In this document: positions 51,925 to 59,871 of the stretch, one piece after another
Layout of the letters: each line of letters opens with the position of its first letter
Position numbering within the stretch: the first letter of the stretch is position 1
Source of the DNA: VRUE01 sp963705635
GTDB lineage: Bacteria; Actinomycetota; Thermoleophilia; Solirubrobacterales; 70-9
NCBI GenBank assembly: GCA_963705635.1
Contig: CAVPKH010000003.1
Location: 496,001-560,000 of the forward strand
Length of the DNA: 64,000 nt
Direction: 5' to 3'
The notes under the pieces: generated by a model
Told to the model about the DNA's origin: nothing
Database searches by the model: none
What the model saw: only the letters and a program-made list of their open reading frames with translations
Translations under genes and position numbers: made by a program

Positions 51925-52157
51925 TGGCCGAGTCGTTGAGCAAGGTCTTCATCGACGTCGAGGTCGACGCCTCGATCGCGAGTGACGCCGCGCTGGCGAA
52001 GAAGCTGGAGGAAGTCTGCCCCGTCGACATCTTCAAGGCGAGCGAGGCCGGGGTCGAGATCGTCGAGAAGAACCTCGACGAGTGCGTCCTCTGCAACCTC
52101 TGCGTCGACGCCGCGCCCGACGGCGCCGTGCGCGTCGTCAAGCTGTACGAGCAATAG
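51924..52157 (+). CDS. Small ferredoxin-like protein with one [4Fe-4S] site
   Basis: 77 residues. Four usable cysteines are visible: one in EEVCPVDIF and three in ECVLCNLC (CxxCxxC), enough for a single [4Fe-4S] cluster, in the order of FixX-like ferredoxins. It overlaps the alpha-like CoA ligase gene by one base, so the three genes form an operon. The partner may be an oxidoreductase encoded elsewhere; no link between a ferredoxin and succinyl-CoA synthetase chemistry is established. Its last 20 bases overlap the convergent HxlR gene. Confidence 0.85.
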   Translation: MAESLSKVFIDVEVDASIASDAALAKKLEEVCPVDIFKASEAGVEIVEKNLDECVLCNLCVDAAPDGAVRVVKLYEQ

Positions 52158-52836
52158 CGGCGAGCTCGCCGCTCTCGGCCAGGGCGATCGCTTCGCTGCG
52201 CAGGCGCTCGGGCAGGACGACCATCTCGCGCAGCGCCTCCAGCGCCTCGCGGTCGCCCTCGATCTCGACCCCCGCTTCGGCGGCCTCGCCGGCAACGACG
52301 ACGGGGGCGATCACTTCGATCGGCGCCTTTCCCGCGAGCGAGAGGTCGGGGGCCCCGGCCTCGCCGCGTGAGGCGTCGATCCAGCCATCCTCGACCCGCA
52401 GCGTGAAGGAGCGCCCCTCGCAGCCGAGGCCGACCGTGAGCCGGACGTCGGGGGGCGGCTGCAGGATCGTCCTCAGCCCGTTGGGCAGCGAAGAGGGAGC
52501 GAGGCCAGCGACGTCGGCGACGCCCTGGAAGTTGAGGCCCCAGCGGGCGAGCTCGAGCATCGGCCGCTCGAGGCCGCGGCCGAGCTCGGTCAGCTCGTAG
52601 GCAATGGCCGAGACCGGCGGCTCGAGGTCGCGGCGCTGGACGACGCCCTCCCCCTCGAAGTCGCGCAACCGCCTGGTGAGCACGTCGGTGGGGGCGCCGC
52701 CGACGTCGCGGGCGAGTTCGGCGAAACGCAGCGGGCCCAGCGAAAGCTCGCGGACGATCAGCATCGACCAGCGCTCGCCGATCTGGTCCAGCGCGCAGGC
52801 GAGGCTGCATGACTGGTCGTATTGACGTCGCGACAT
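52138..52836 (-). CDS. HxlR-family regulator with C-terminal SCP2-like domain
   Basis: About 232 residues from ATG 52836, with ATG 52845 in frame. The HxlR winged helix (1-100) has YDQSCSLACALDQIGERWSM, LIVRELSLGPLRFAELARDV, then VLTRRLRDFEGEGVVQRRDL. The C-terminal part (about 125-225: LRVEDGWIDASRGEAGAPDL, LAGKAPIEVIAPVVVAG, AGVEIEGDREALEALREM) follows an SCP2 sterol-carrier pattern and may sense a lipid. Divergent from the MMPL transporter, with a dyad-rich AT-rich gap between them, so it probably controls that transporter. Confidence 0.87.
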   Translation of the reverse strand: MSRRQYDQSCSLACALDQIGERWSMLIVRELSLGPLRFAELARDVGGAPTDVLTRRLRDFEGEGVVQRRDLEPPVSAIAYELTELGRGLERPMLELARWGLNFQGVADVAGLAPSSLPNGLRTILQPPPDVRLTVGLGCEGRSFTLRVEDGWIDASRGEAGAPDLSLAGKAPIEVIAPVVVAGEAAEAGVEIEGDREALEALREMVVLPERLRSEAIALAESGELAAIARTA

Positions 52837-52846
52837 AGACCCCATC

Positions 52847-52894
52847 GTACCAGTGTAATTTGAAATTCAAAGTAGGTGCTTTGAATTCTGGTAC
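52847..52894. promoter_or_regulatory. Operator-like dyads between the HxlR and MMPL genes
   Basis: GTACCAG (52847-52853) and CTGGTAC (52888-52894) form an outer 7-bp inverted repeat. Inside lies the near-perfect palindrome TTTGAAATTCAAA (52859-52871) and a further CTTTGAATT. This AT-rich block stands out in GC-rich DNA and probably holds overlapping divergent promoters and the HxlR operator. Confidence 0.55.
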
Positions 52895-52948
52895 AGTCCT
52901 GCGCCGTGACGTTCTCACGCTCCAGCCGGGCCGCGCGTTGATCTGCCG

Positions 52949-55075
52949 ATGAACCGCGTCGCCAACCTCACCTGGAAGCACCCGAAGCTGGTTCTCGCTG
53001 CCGTCGGCGCCTTCGCCCTGCTCGCCGTGGCGATCGGGCACAACGTCGAACACCACCTCAAGGCGGCCGGCTTCACCGACCCCTCCTCGGAGAGCGAGAG
53101 GGCGACCAACCTGCTGCGCGACTCGTTCGGCTACGACCCCAACCCGGCGATCGTGTTGGTCGTGCGCTCCCCCGACGGCGAGCGGCTCGACCTGCGGTCG
53201 CCGGCGCTGCGGCGCGAGGTCGATCGCATCGCCGGCGGCATGGCGAAGGTCGAGTACGTCGGCCACGTGATCAACCCGCTGCGCGACCCCGCCGGCGCCG
53301 AGCTGATCGCCCAGGATCGCGGCTCGCTGGTCATCGCCGGGCAGCTCTCGACCGCCGACATCGAGGACAAGGGCGGGATCGCCGCCGAAGGGGTCGAAAA
53401 GGTGATCGCCTCGAGCCCGCTCGACGTCGCCGAGGGCGGCTTCGCCCAGGGCTTCAACGAGACCAACGACCAGACCCGCAAGGACCTGACCAAGGCCGAG
53501 CTGATCGCCTTCCCGGTCCTTGCCCTGCTGCTGCTCTTCGTCTTCCGCGGCGTCATCGCCGCCTCGATCCCGCTGCTGATCGGCGGCGTCTCGATCGTCG
53601 GCACGCTCTTCATCCTGCGCATCATGTCGGGCTTCGTCGACACCTCGCTGTTCGCGCTCAACATCGCCACCGGCCTCAGCCTCGGGCTCGCGGTCGACTA
53701 TGCGCTCTTGATGGTCTCGCGGTATCGGGAGGAGATCGCCAGTGGCGGCGCGACGCGTGAGGCGCACCTCAAAACCGTGCAGACCGCCGGCCGCACGGCG
53801 GTCTTCTCCGGCCTCACCGTCGCCTCGGCGATGGCCGCCCTGATCTTCATGCCGCAGCGCTTCCTCTACTCAATGGCCGTCGCCGGCGCCTCGGTCGCGG
53901 TGCTCTCCTCGCTGATCGCAATCCTCGTCGTGCCCTCGCTGCTGCGGCTGCTCGGCACCCGCATCAACGCCCTCTCGATTCGCCGCGGCGCTGCCGTCTC
54001 GGACGGCTCCGACGGCTGGTACCGGCTGGCGCGCTGGGTGATGCGGCGCCCGGTCGCCGTCGCCCTGGCCAGCTCGGCGCTGCTGCTGGCCGCGGCCGCG
54101 CCACTGCTGTGGACGACGCTGACCGGCCCCAGCGCCGAAGCCGTGCCGCCCAACAAGCCCTCCTACGACGCCTACCGCTACGTCGAAGCGCACTACCCGC
54201 GCGACGTCACCGAGGCCGTCACCGTCGCCGTCGACGGAGGCGCCAGCAGGGGGCAGCTCGCCACCTTCCAGCGCCAGGTCGAGGGGGTCGACGGGGTCGT
54301 CCGCGGCACCCCCTTCGTGCGCGCCTCCGGCACCGTCGCCTACGCCAACTTCGCCCTCGCCGGGCACGCGCTCAGCGGCCCCTCCCAGGATTCGGTGGAA
54401 GCGATTCGCGATCTCAGGCCCCCGGGATCGGCCACCACCCTCGTCTCCGGCAACACCGCCCGCTTCATCGACCAGAAGCAGAGCCTGATCGAGCACGCGC
54501 CACTGGTGGTGGCGATCATCGCCCTCACCACCCTCGTCCTGCTCTTCCTGCTCACCGGCTCGGTGCTGCTGCCGATCAAGACGCTGCTGATGAACTCGCT
54601 GACCCTGGGCGCGACGCTGGGCATCATCGTCCTCGCCTTCCAGTACGGCTGGCTCGACAGCCCGCTCGATTACACCGGGCCGGCGGCGATCGAGGTGACC
54701 AGCCTGGTCTTCCTCTTCGCCGTCATCTTCGGCCTCGCCACCGACTACGCGGTGCTGGTGATGGCGCGGATCAAGGAGCGCCACGACCTCGGCGACAGCA
54801 ACGAGGAGGCGGTCGCCGTCGGCATCGGCCGCACCGGCCGGGTGATCACCGCGGCGGCGCTGGCGATCGCCGTCGTCTTCCTCGCCTTCGGCGTCAGCAC
54901 CGTCTTCTTCGTCAAGCAGATCGCGATCGGCATGGCCTTCGGCGTGATGATCGACGCGACGATCGTCCGCGCCCTGCTCGTCCCCTCGCTGATGCGCCTG
55001 CTCGGCGAGTGGAACTGGTGGGCGCCGAAACCGCTGCGCCGCATCTACCTGCGGCTCGGCATCTCTGAGGCCTGA
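52949..55075 (+). CDS. MMPL/RND-superfamily transporter
   Basis: 708 residues with two repeats of one helix, a periplasmic loop and five further helices. Motifs: LGLAVDYALLMVSRYREEIA in the first half and FGLATDYAVLVMARIKERHD in the second, the paired D-Y sites of MMPL proton relays. GRTAVFSGLTVASAMAAL and GRVITAAALAIAVVFLAFG are the matching helices. The length is short for mycobacterial MmpL but typical of MMPL transporters in other actinobacteria. Lipid or hydrophobic-compound export is the family role; control by the divergent HxlR-SCP2 regulator would fit a lipid-like inducer. Confidence 0.9.
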   Translation: MNRVANLTWKHPKLVLAAVGAFALLAVAIGHNVEHHLKAAGFTDPSSESERATNLLRDSFGYDPNPAIVLVVRSPDGERLDLRSPALRREVDRIAGGMAKVEYVGHVINPLRDPAGAELIAQDRGSLVIAGQLSTADIEDKGGIAAEGVEKVIASSPLDVAEGGFAQGFNETNDQTRKDLTKAELIAFPVLALLLLFVFRGVIAASIPLLIGGVSIVGTLFILRIMSGFVDTSLFALNIATGLSLGLAVDYALLMVSRYREEIASGGATREAHLKTVQTAGRTAVFSGLTVASAMAALIFMPQRFLYSMAVAGASVAVLSSLIAILVVPSLLRLLGTRINALSIRRGAAVSDGSDGWYRLARWVMRRPVAVALASSALLLAAAAPLLWTTLTGPSAEAVPPNKPSYDAYRYVEAHYPRDVTEAVTVAVDGGASRGQLATFQRQVEGVDGVVRGTPFVRASGTVAYANFALAGHALSGPSQDSVEAIRDLRPPGSATTLVSGNTARFIDQKQSLIEHAPLVVAIIALTTLVLLFLLTGSVLLPIKTLLMNSLTLGATLGIIVLAFQYGWLDSPLDYTGPAAIEVTSLVFLFAVIFGLATDYAVLVMARIKERHDLGDSNEEAVAVGIGRTGRVITAAALAIAVVFLAFGVSTVFFVKQIAIGMAFGVMIDATIVRALLVPSLMRLLGEWNWWAPKPLRRIYLRLGISEA

Positions 55076-55106
55076 CCGGCGATACCCCCTGCCGGCGGGC
55101 GGGGCT

Positions 55107-55237
55107 GGCGGGTGGGCCTCTGCGGGAATTGACACCCCAGCGCTTCGCGCTGGGGTGAATTTGGAGCGCGGCTTCGCCGCGCGGAATCGGATTGCATTTC
55201 CGCCGCTTCGCGACATTCCCACAGAGGCGCACCCGCC
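55107..55237 (+). repeat. Structured repeat, copy 2a (plus orientation)
   Basis: Outer arms 55107-55129 and 55215-55237 match at 21 of 23 positions and are unrelated to those of the other copies. The core (55130-55214) has TGACACCCC, a hairpin AGCGC-TTC-GCGCT closing GGGGTGAAT, GGAGCGCGGC-TTC-GCCGCGC, GATTGCAT and CGCCGCTTCGCGAC. It lies 31 bases after the MMPL stop. Confidence 0.92.
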
Positions 55238-55393
55238 GTCCCCTCCGAAGCACACGAAGCTTCGTGAACCCTTCAAAGCGCCCACAGGCATCTGGAGCTC
55301 TTCGAAGCCTTGAAGCAAGGTTTCGCAGCGTTGAGGGCTTCAAGCTTCTGGCGCCGCGCTATCGCTTCGAAGCTTCAGATCTACAGAGCGCAT
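55238..55393. other. Spacer between inverted copies 2a and 2b
   Basis: 156 bases without a convincing ORF. Near its ends CGAAGCTTCG and CGAAGCTTC can pair, and several GAAGCC/GGCTTC words lie between them, so the whole spacer may fold. It resembles the spacer at 47069 in composition and in one short AGCCTTGAAGCAA segment. Confidence 0.6.
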
Positions 55394-55545
55394 GGAGAGG
55401 AGCCCGGTCGCCCTTCAGTCGAATGTCGCGAAGCGGCGGAAATGCAATCCGGTCATTGCGCGGCCGCAGGCCGCGCTCCTCATTCATCCCAAGAGCAAAG
55501 CTCTTGGGATGTCAATTCGACTGAAGGGCGACCGGGCTCCTCTCC
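55394..55545 (-). repeat. Structured repeat, copy 2b (minus orientation)
   Basis: Perfect 31-bp outer arms (55394-55424, 55515-55545), the longest of the four copies. On the minus strand the core shows double-sided changes: TGACATCCC with GGGATGAAT in place of TGACACCCC with GGGGTGAAT, AAGAGC with GCTCTT in the first hairpin, and one extra C-G pair in the second hairpin. GATTGCAT and CGCCGCTTCGCGAC are unchanged. Confidence 0.92.
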
Positions 55546-55566
55546 TGACCCTAGGTGCGATCGATC

Positions 55567-55608
55567 ACATTACGCATATATAAATTTATATCCGGGTAAC
55601 GTGTACAT
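55567..55608 (+). promoter_or_regulatory. AT-rich promoter and operator-like region of the TetR operon
   Basis: ATATAAATTTATAT (55578-55591) is a perfect palindrome, flanked by TTACG (55570-55574) and GTAAC (55597-55601-like) half-sites. It is the most AT-rich patch near here and ends just before ATG 55611. Autoregulation by the TetR protein is likely by family habit. Confidence 0.5.
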
Positions 55609-55610
55609 CG

Positions 55611-56270
55611 ATGGCTGCATCATCGACCCGATCCCGGCTCTCGCGCGGCGACCGCATGGAGCAGACGCTGCTCGTCGCCCACGCGCTCTTCGCCGAGCGC
55701 GGTTACGCCGCGGTGACCATGGACGAGGTCGCGGCGGCCGTCGGCGTCACCAAGCCACTGCTCTACAACTACTTCGGCAACAAGGAGCGCCTCTACGTCG
55801 CCTGCATGGAGCGCTCGGGCGATGCCCTGGTCAAAACGATCGTCGAGACGGTCGGCGACGCCAGCAGCCCCAGCGAGGTGCTGAACGAGGGCTTGCGCGC
55901 CTTCTTCGCCTTCCTCGACGCTGACCGCGCCGCCTGGGCCGTGCTCTTCGACGAGACCCTGCCCCACAGCGGCGAGGTCGCCGACCGGGTCGCCGAGTAC
56001 CGCGGCCGCCTGATCGCCCTCGTCTCCGAATCCCTGCTCGCCGACCTGCCGGCGAAGCGGCACGCGAGCGCGCAGATCGAAGTCGAGGCCCTCTCCGCCG
56101 CCCTGCTCGGCGCCGCCGAGGCGCTGGCGCGCTGGTGGCTGCGGACCGAGGCGACCACCGCCTCCGAGGCGGCCGAGCTGCTGATCGCGACGATCGAGCC
56201 GGGCCTGCGCCTGCGCTCCACCCCATCTGCCAAATCCTCCCGACCCAAACCGAAAGGTGATCGCAGTTGA
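55611..56270 (+). CDS. TetR-family regulator
   Basis: 219 residues. N-terminal helix-turn-helix: TLLVAHALFAERGYAAVTMD, then VAAAVGVTKPLLYNYFGNKE, the usual TetR recognition helix. The C-terminal domain (about 70-200) is helical and variable and would bind the inducer, probably an acyl-CoA judging from the genes that follow. The stop overlaps the next start in TTGA (56267-56270), so regulator and beta-oxidation genes form one operon. Confidence 0.92.
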   Translation: MAASSTRSRLSRGDRMEQTLLVAHALFAERGYAAVTMDEVAAAVGVTKPLLYNYFGNKERLYVACMERSGDALVKTIVETVGDASSPSEVLNEGLRAFFAFLDADRAAWAVLFDETLPHSGEVADRVAEYRGRLIALVSESLLADLPAKRHASAQIEVEALSAALLGAAEALARWWLRTEATTASEAAELLIATIEPGLRLRSTPSAKSSRPKPKGDRS

Positions 56271-57559
56271 TCGATAAACCACGCCGGGTCGCCGTAGTCG
56301 GCGGCAACCGGATCCCCTTCGCGCGCTCGAACTCCGTTTACGCCCACGCGTCCAACCAGGACATGCTGACCGCTGCCCTCGACGGGCTGATCGACCGCTA
56401 CGGCCTCGAGGGCGAGCGGCTCGGCGAGGTCGCCGGTGGCGCCGTGCTCAAGCACTCCCGCGACCGCGACCTCGCCCGCGAGAGCGTGCTCAGCACCCGG
56501 CTCGCCCCGGAGACCCCAGCCTACGACGTGCAGCAGGCCTGCGGCACCGGGTTGGAGACGACGATCCTGGTCGCCAACAAGATCGCCCTCGGCCAGATCG
56601 ACTCGGGCATCGCCTGCGGCGCTGACACCACCTCCGACGCGCCGATCGCGCTCAACGAGCAGCTGCGCGAGACGCTGCTGGAGGCCAACCGCCAGGGCTC
56701 GACGGTGGGCAAGCTGCGGACGCTGACCCGGGTGCGCCCCGGGCACATCGTGCCCGCGATCCCGCGCAACGAGGAGCCGCGCACCGGGCTCTCGATGGGC
56801 GAGCACTGCGCGATCATGGCCACCGAATGGGAGATCGGCCGGACCGAGCAGGACGAGCTGACCCTGGCCAGCCACGAGAACCTCGCCGCCGCCTACGAGC
56901 GCGGCTTCCTCGATGACCTGATCACCCCCTACCTCGGCCTCGAGCGCGACCAGAACCTGCGTCCCGGCTCCAGCCTCGAGAAGCTGGCCAAGCTGAAGCC
57001 GGTCTTCGGCGGCGCCGAGGGGACGATGACCGCGGCCAACTCGACCCCGCTCAGCGACGGCGCCTCGGCGGTGCTGCTGGCCTCCGAGGAGTGGGCAAAG
57101 GAGCGCGGGCTGCCGATCCTCGCCTACCTCAGCGAGGGCCAGACGGCGGCGGTCGACCACGTCCACAAGCGCGAAGGGCTGCTGATGGCGCCCGCCTACG
57201 CGATGCCGACGATGCTCGACCGCGCTGGGCTGAAGCTGCAGGACTTCGACTACTACGAGATCCACGAGGCCTTCGCCGCCCAGGTGCTCTGCACGCTGAA
57301 GGCCTGGGAGGACGCGGACTTCTGCAAGCAGAAGCTCGGCCGCGACAAGCCGCTGGGCAAGGTCGACCGCAAGAAGCTCAACGTCAACGGCGGCTCGCTG
57401 GCCGCCGCCCACCCGTTCGCCGCGACCGGCGGCCGCATCGTCGCCGGCCTCGCCAAGCAGCTGCACGAAGACGGCAAGGGGCGCGGCGTGATCAGCATCT
57501 GCGCCGCCGGCGGCCAGGGCGTCGTCGCAATCCTCGAGAGCGCTGGAGGTGCCCTGTGA
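56267..57559 (+). CDS. Acetyl-CoA C-acyltransferase (thiolase, FadA2/FadI-like)
   Basis: 430 residues from TTG 56267, with AAGGTGAT upstream. Nucleophilic cysteine in DVQQACGTGLETT, then NSTPLSDGASAVLLAS, YYEIHEAFAAQVL, histidine in NVNGGSLAAAHPFAATGGR and second cysteine in CAAGGQGVVAI. It cleaves 3-ketoacyl-CoA to acetyl-CoA plus a shortened acyl-CoA. With the downstream FabG4-like and MaoC genes it forms the same set as the mycobacterial fadA2-fabG4-htdX region, which suggests a linked function. Confidence 0.93.
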   Translation: MIDKPRRVAVVGGNRIPFARSNSVYAHASNQDMLTAALDGLIDRYGLEGERLGEVAGGAVLKHSRDRDLARESVLSTRLAPETPAYDVQQACGTGLETTILVANKIALGQIDSGIACGADTTSDAPIALNEQLRETLLEANRQGSTVGKLRTLTRVRPGHIVPAIPRNEEPRTGLSMGEHCAIMATEWEIGRTEQDELTLASHENLAAAYERGFLDDLITPYLGLERDQNLRPGSSLEKLAKLKPVFGGAEGTMTAANSTPLSDGASAVLLASEEWAKERGLPILAYLSEGQTAAVDHVHKREGLLMAPAYAMPTMLDRAGLKLQDFDYYEIHEAFAAQVLCTLKAWEDADFCKQKLGRDKPLGKVDRKKLNVNGGSLAAAHPFAATGGRIVAGLAKQLHEDGKGRGVISICAAGGQGVVAILESAGGAL

Positions 57560-57561
57560 GC

Positions 57562-57613
57562 GTCCAAATCGACACGGTGATTTCCGGGGGTTCGATTCCC
57601 TGGCGATTTGGAC
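57562..57613 (+). promoter_or_regulatory. Perfect 10-bp inverted repeat between thiolase and FabG4-like genes
   Basis: GTCCAAATCG (57562-57571) and CGATTTGGAC (57604-57613) enclose a region with GGG-TTCGATT-CCC. The resulting stem-loop is followed by a GGAGG site for ATG 57633. It could be an attenuator or an mRNA processing site that uncouples the two genes. Confidence 0.45.
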
Positions 57614-57632
57614 CTGAACTTGGAGGTGTGAG

Positions 57633-58958
57633 ATGAGTGACCGTTACTCACAGGTGGTCAACGCACCCGTCGTTTCCACGATCGCCAAGCAGCTGGGCCT
57701 GCCGCAGCCGGCCAGCCTCGACCGCTACAAGGAGGGCGCCCCGGTCGTGACCGGGCCCGTCCTCACCGGCGCCGCCCCCGGCGGTCGGCTGGACAAGGCC
57801 CTGCCGGCCTTCCTCGACTCGATCAGGGCCGAACGGGCCGGCGCCGAGGGCAAGGCGAAGGCGCTCGTCTTCGATGCCACCGGGATTGCCGACTCGACCG
57901 AGCTGGTCGAGCTGCAGCGCTTCTTCTACCCGGCGGTCGGCCGCCTGCAGCGCAGCGGCCGCATCGTCGTCATCGGCACCCCCCCGGCCGAGGCCGGCTC
58001 CGCCCGCGCTCACACCGCCCAGCGGGCGCTGGAGGGCTTCACCCGCTCGCTGGCCAAGGAGATCGGCGGCAGGGGCGCGACCGCGCAGCTGGTCTACGTC
58101 GCCAAGGGCGCCGAGGGCGAGCTCGACTCGACCCTGCGCTTCCTGCTCTCGCCGCGCTCGGCCTACGTCTCCGGCCAGGTCGTGCGCGTCGCCAAGGGCG
58201 TGACCAAAACCCCCGAGATCGACTGGGGCCGGCCGCTGGAGGGCAAGGTGGCGCTGGTCACCGGCGCCTCACGCGGCATCGGCGCCGCGATCGCCGTCAC
58301 CCTGGCCCGCGACGGCGCCAAGGTGGTCGGGCTCGACCTGCCGCAGGCGGTCGACGGCCTGCGCACCGTGACCGATGAGATCGGCGGCGAAGCCCTCGGG
58401 CTCGACATCACCGCCGATGACGCCGCGGAGAAGGTCGCCGCACACTTCGCCGGCGGCGTCGACGTCGTCGTCCACAACGCCGGCGTGACCAAGGACCGCA
58501 CGATCGCCAAGATGCCGGAAGAGCGCTGGGCGCAGCTGATGGAGATCAACCTCTCCAGCGAGGAGCGCATCAACGACGCCCTGCTCGACGGCAAACGGCT
58601 GAATCCGAACGGGCGGATCGTCTGCGTCTCCTCGATGTCGGGGATCGCCGGCAACTCCGGCCAGACCAACTACGCCGCCTCCAAGGCCGGCGTGATCGGG
58701 ATGGTCGAGTCGCTCGCCCCCGAGCTGGCCAAGGGCAGGGCGACGATCAACGCCGTCGCCCCCGGCTTCATCGAGACGAAGATGACCGGGGCGATGCCGA
58801 TCGGCCCGCGCGAAGCCGGCCGTCGGCTCAGCAGCCTCTCCCAGGGCGGCCTGCCGGTTGACGTCGCCGAGACGATCGCCTGGTTCGCCAGCCCGGCCTC
58901 GACCGGGGTCAACGGCAACACGGTCCGCGTCTGCGGCCAGAGCCTGCTGGGGGCCTGA
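57633..58958 (+). CDS. High-molecular-weight 3-oxoacyl reductase (FabG4-like)
   Basis: 441 residues, longer than housekeeping FabG (about 250). The N-terminal Rossmann-like domain (about 1-195) lacks the usual nucleotide motif. The C-terminal SDR domain (about 205-441) has ALVTGASRGIGAAIAVTLA, VHNAGVTKD, the catalytic serine and YxxxK in VSSMSGIAGNSGQTNYAASK, and VAPGFIETKM. Mycobacterial FabG4 has the same two-domain form and reduces 3-ketoacyl-CoA with NADH. GGAGG precedes the ATG. Confidence 0.93.
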   Translation: MSDRYSQVVNAPVVSTIAKQLGLPQPASLDRYKEGAPVVTGPVLTGAAPGGRLDKALPAFLDSIRAERAGAEGKAKALVFDATGIADSTELVELQRFFYPAVGRLQRSGRIVVIGTPPAEAGSARAHTAQRALEGFTRSLAKEIGGRGATAQLVYVAKGAEGELDSTLRFLLSPRSAYVSGQVVRVAKGVTKTPEIDWGRPLEGKVALVTGASRGIGAAIAVTLARDGAKVVGLDLPQAVDGLRTVTDEIGGEALGLDITADDAAEKVAAHFAGGVDVVVHNAGVTKDRTIAKMPEERWAQLMEINLSSEERINDALLDGKRLNPNGRIVCVSSMSGIAGNSGQTNYAASKAGVIGMVESLAPELAKGRATINAVAPGFIETKMTGAMPIGPREAGRRLSSLSQGGLPVDVAETIAWFASPASTGVNGNTVRVCGQSLLGA

Positions 58959-58959
58959 G

Positions 58960-59871
58960 GTGGCAAGCCGAACCCTCGACAGCTCGCCCAGCATCCTGCC
59001 GCTCTACGCCCGCGCCGCGGCGCCGATGATCCCCGGCGCCTCGCTGCTGCCGTTCGTGCCGGGCGGCGGCGGTGAGATCCCCGAGCTCGAGCTCGAGCTC
59101 GGGGGCGTGCGGGCCAAGCCCGAGCAGGTCGCCGCCTACGCCAAGGTCTGCGGCTTCGCCCTGCGCGATCACCTCCCCCCCACCTACCCGCACCTGCTCG
59201 CCTTCCCGCTGCACATGGCGGTGATGGCCGATGGCGGCTTCCCCTTCGGCGCCGTCGGCCTGGTCCACATCGAGAATCGGATCGAACAGCGGCGGCGGAT
59301 CGGCTTCGACGAGGAGCTGACGATCCAGGTGCAACCGACGAAGCTGGAGAGCCACCCTCGCGGTCGCACCTTCGCGCTCCGCACCAGCGTTAGCGCCGAC
59401 GGCGAGGGGGTCTGGGAAAGCACCAGCACGATGCTGCGCCGTGAGGGCGAGCCGCCGTCCAAGAGCAAGACCTCCGAGGAGGAGCCGGGGCCTGCTGCGA
59501 GCGGCGAATGGAGGCTGCCGGGAGACCTCGGCCGCCGCTACGCCGCGGTCTCGGGTGACCGCAACCCGATCCATATGCACTCGCTGACCGCGAAGCCGCT
59601 CGGCTTCCCCGGTGCGATCGCCCACGGCATGTGGACCAAGGCGCGCTGCCTGGCGGCGCTCGACAGCCGCCTGGCCGATGCCTTCGCCGTCGACGTCCGC
59701 TTCCGCAAGCCGATCCTGCTGCCGGGGCGGGTCGAGTTCACCAGCGCCAGCGAGGGCGATGAGATCGCCTTCGCCGTGCGCGACGCCAAGCGGCAGACCC
59801 CTCACCTCGACGGCCGCGTTACGCCGCTCGAGCCCAAGTCCAAAGCCACGACCGGGAGGAAGTCCAAGTGA
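58960..59871 (+). CDS. MaoC-family (double hot-dog) enoyl-CoA hydratase, HtdX-like
   Basis: 303 residues from GTG 58960, 1 base after the previous stop. An N-terminal degenerate hot dog (HLLAFPLHMAVMADGGFPFG, GLVHIENRIEQRRRIGFDEE) is followed by an active C-terminal hot dog with RRYAAVSGDRNPIHMHSLTA (the D-x4-H hydratase motif) and GFPGAIAHGMW. Hydration of trans-2-enoyl-CoA within the same pathway as the neighbouring FabG4-like reductase. It ends overlapping the next GTG (GTGA). Confidence 0.92.
   Translation: MASRTLDSSPSILPLYARAAAPMIPGASLLPFVPGGGGEIPELELELGGVRAKPEQVAAYAKVCGFALRDHLPPTYPHLLAFPLHMAVMADGGFPFGAVGLVHIENRIEQRRRIGFDEELTIQVQPTKLESHPRGRTFALRTSVSADGEGVWESTSTMLRREGEPPSKSKTSEEEPGPAASGEWRLPGDLGRRYAAVSGDRNPIHMHSLTAKPLGFPGAIAHGMWTKARCLAALDSRLADAFAVDVRFRKPILLPGRVEFTSASEGDEIAFAVRDAKRQTPHLDGRVTPLEPKSKATTGRKSK

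Noticed and set aside
57585..57605. Possible tRNA, because of GGGTTCGATTCCC
   Set aside because: No anticodon arm, D-arm or 7-bp acceptor stem could be placed around it. It lies within a perfect inverted repeat between two genes.
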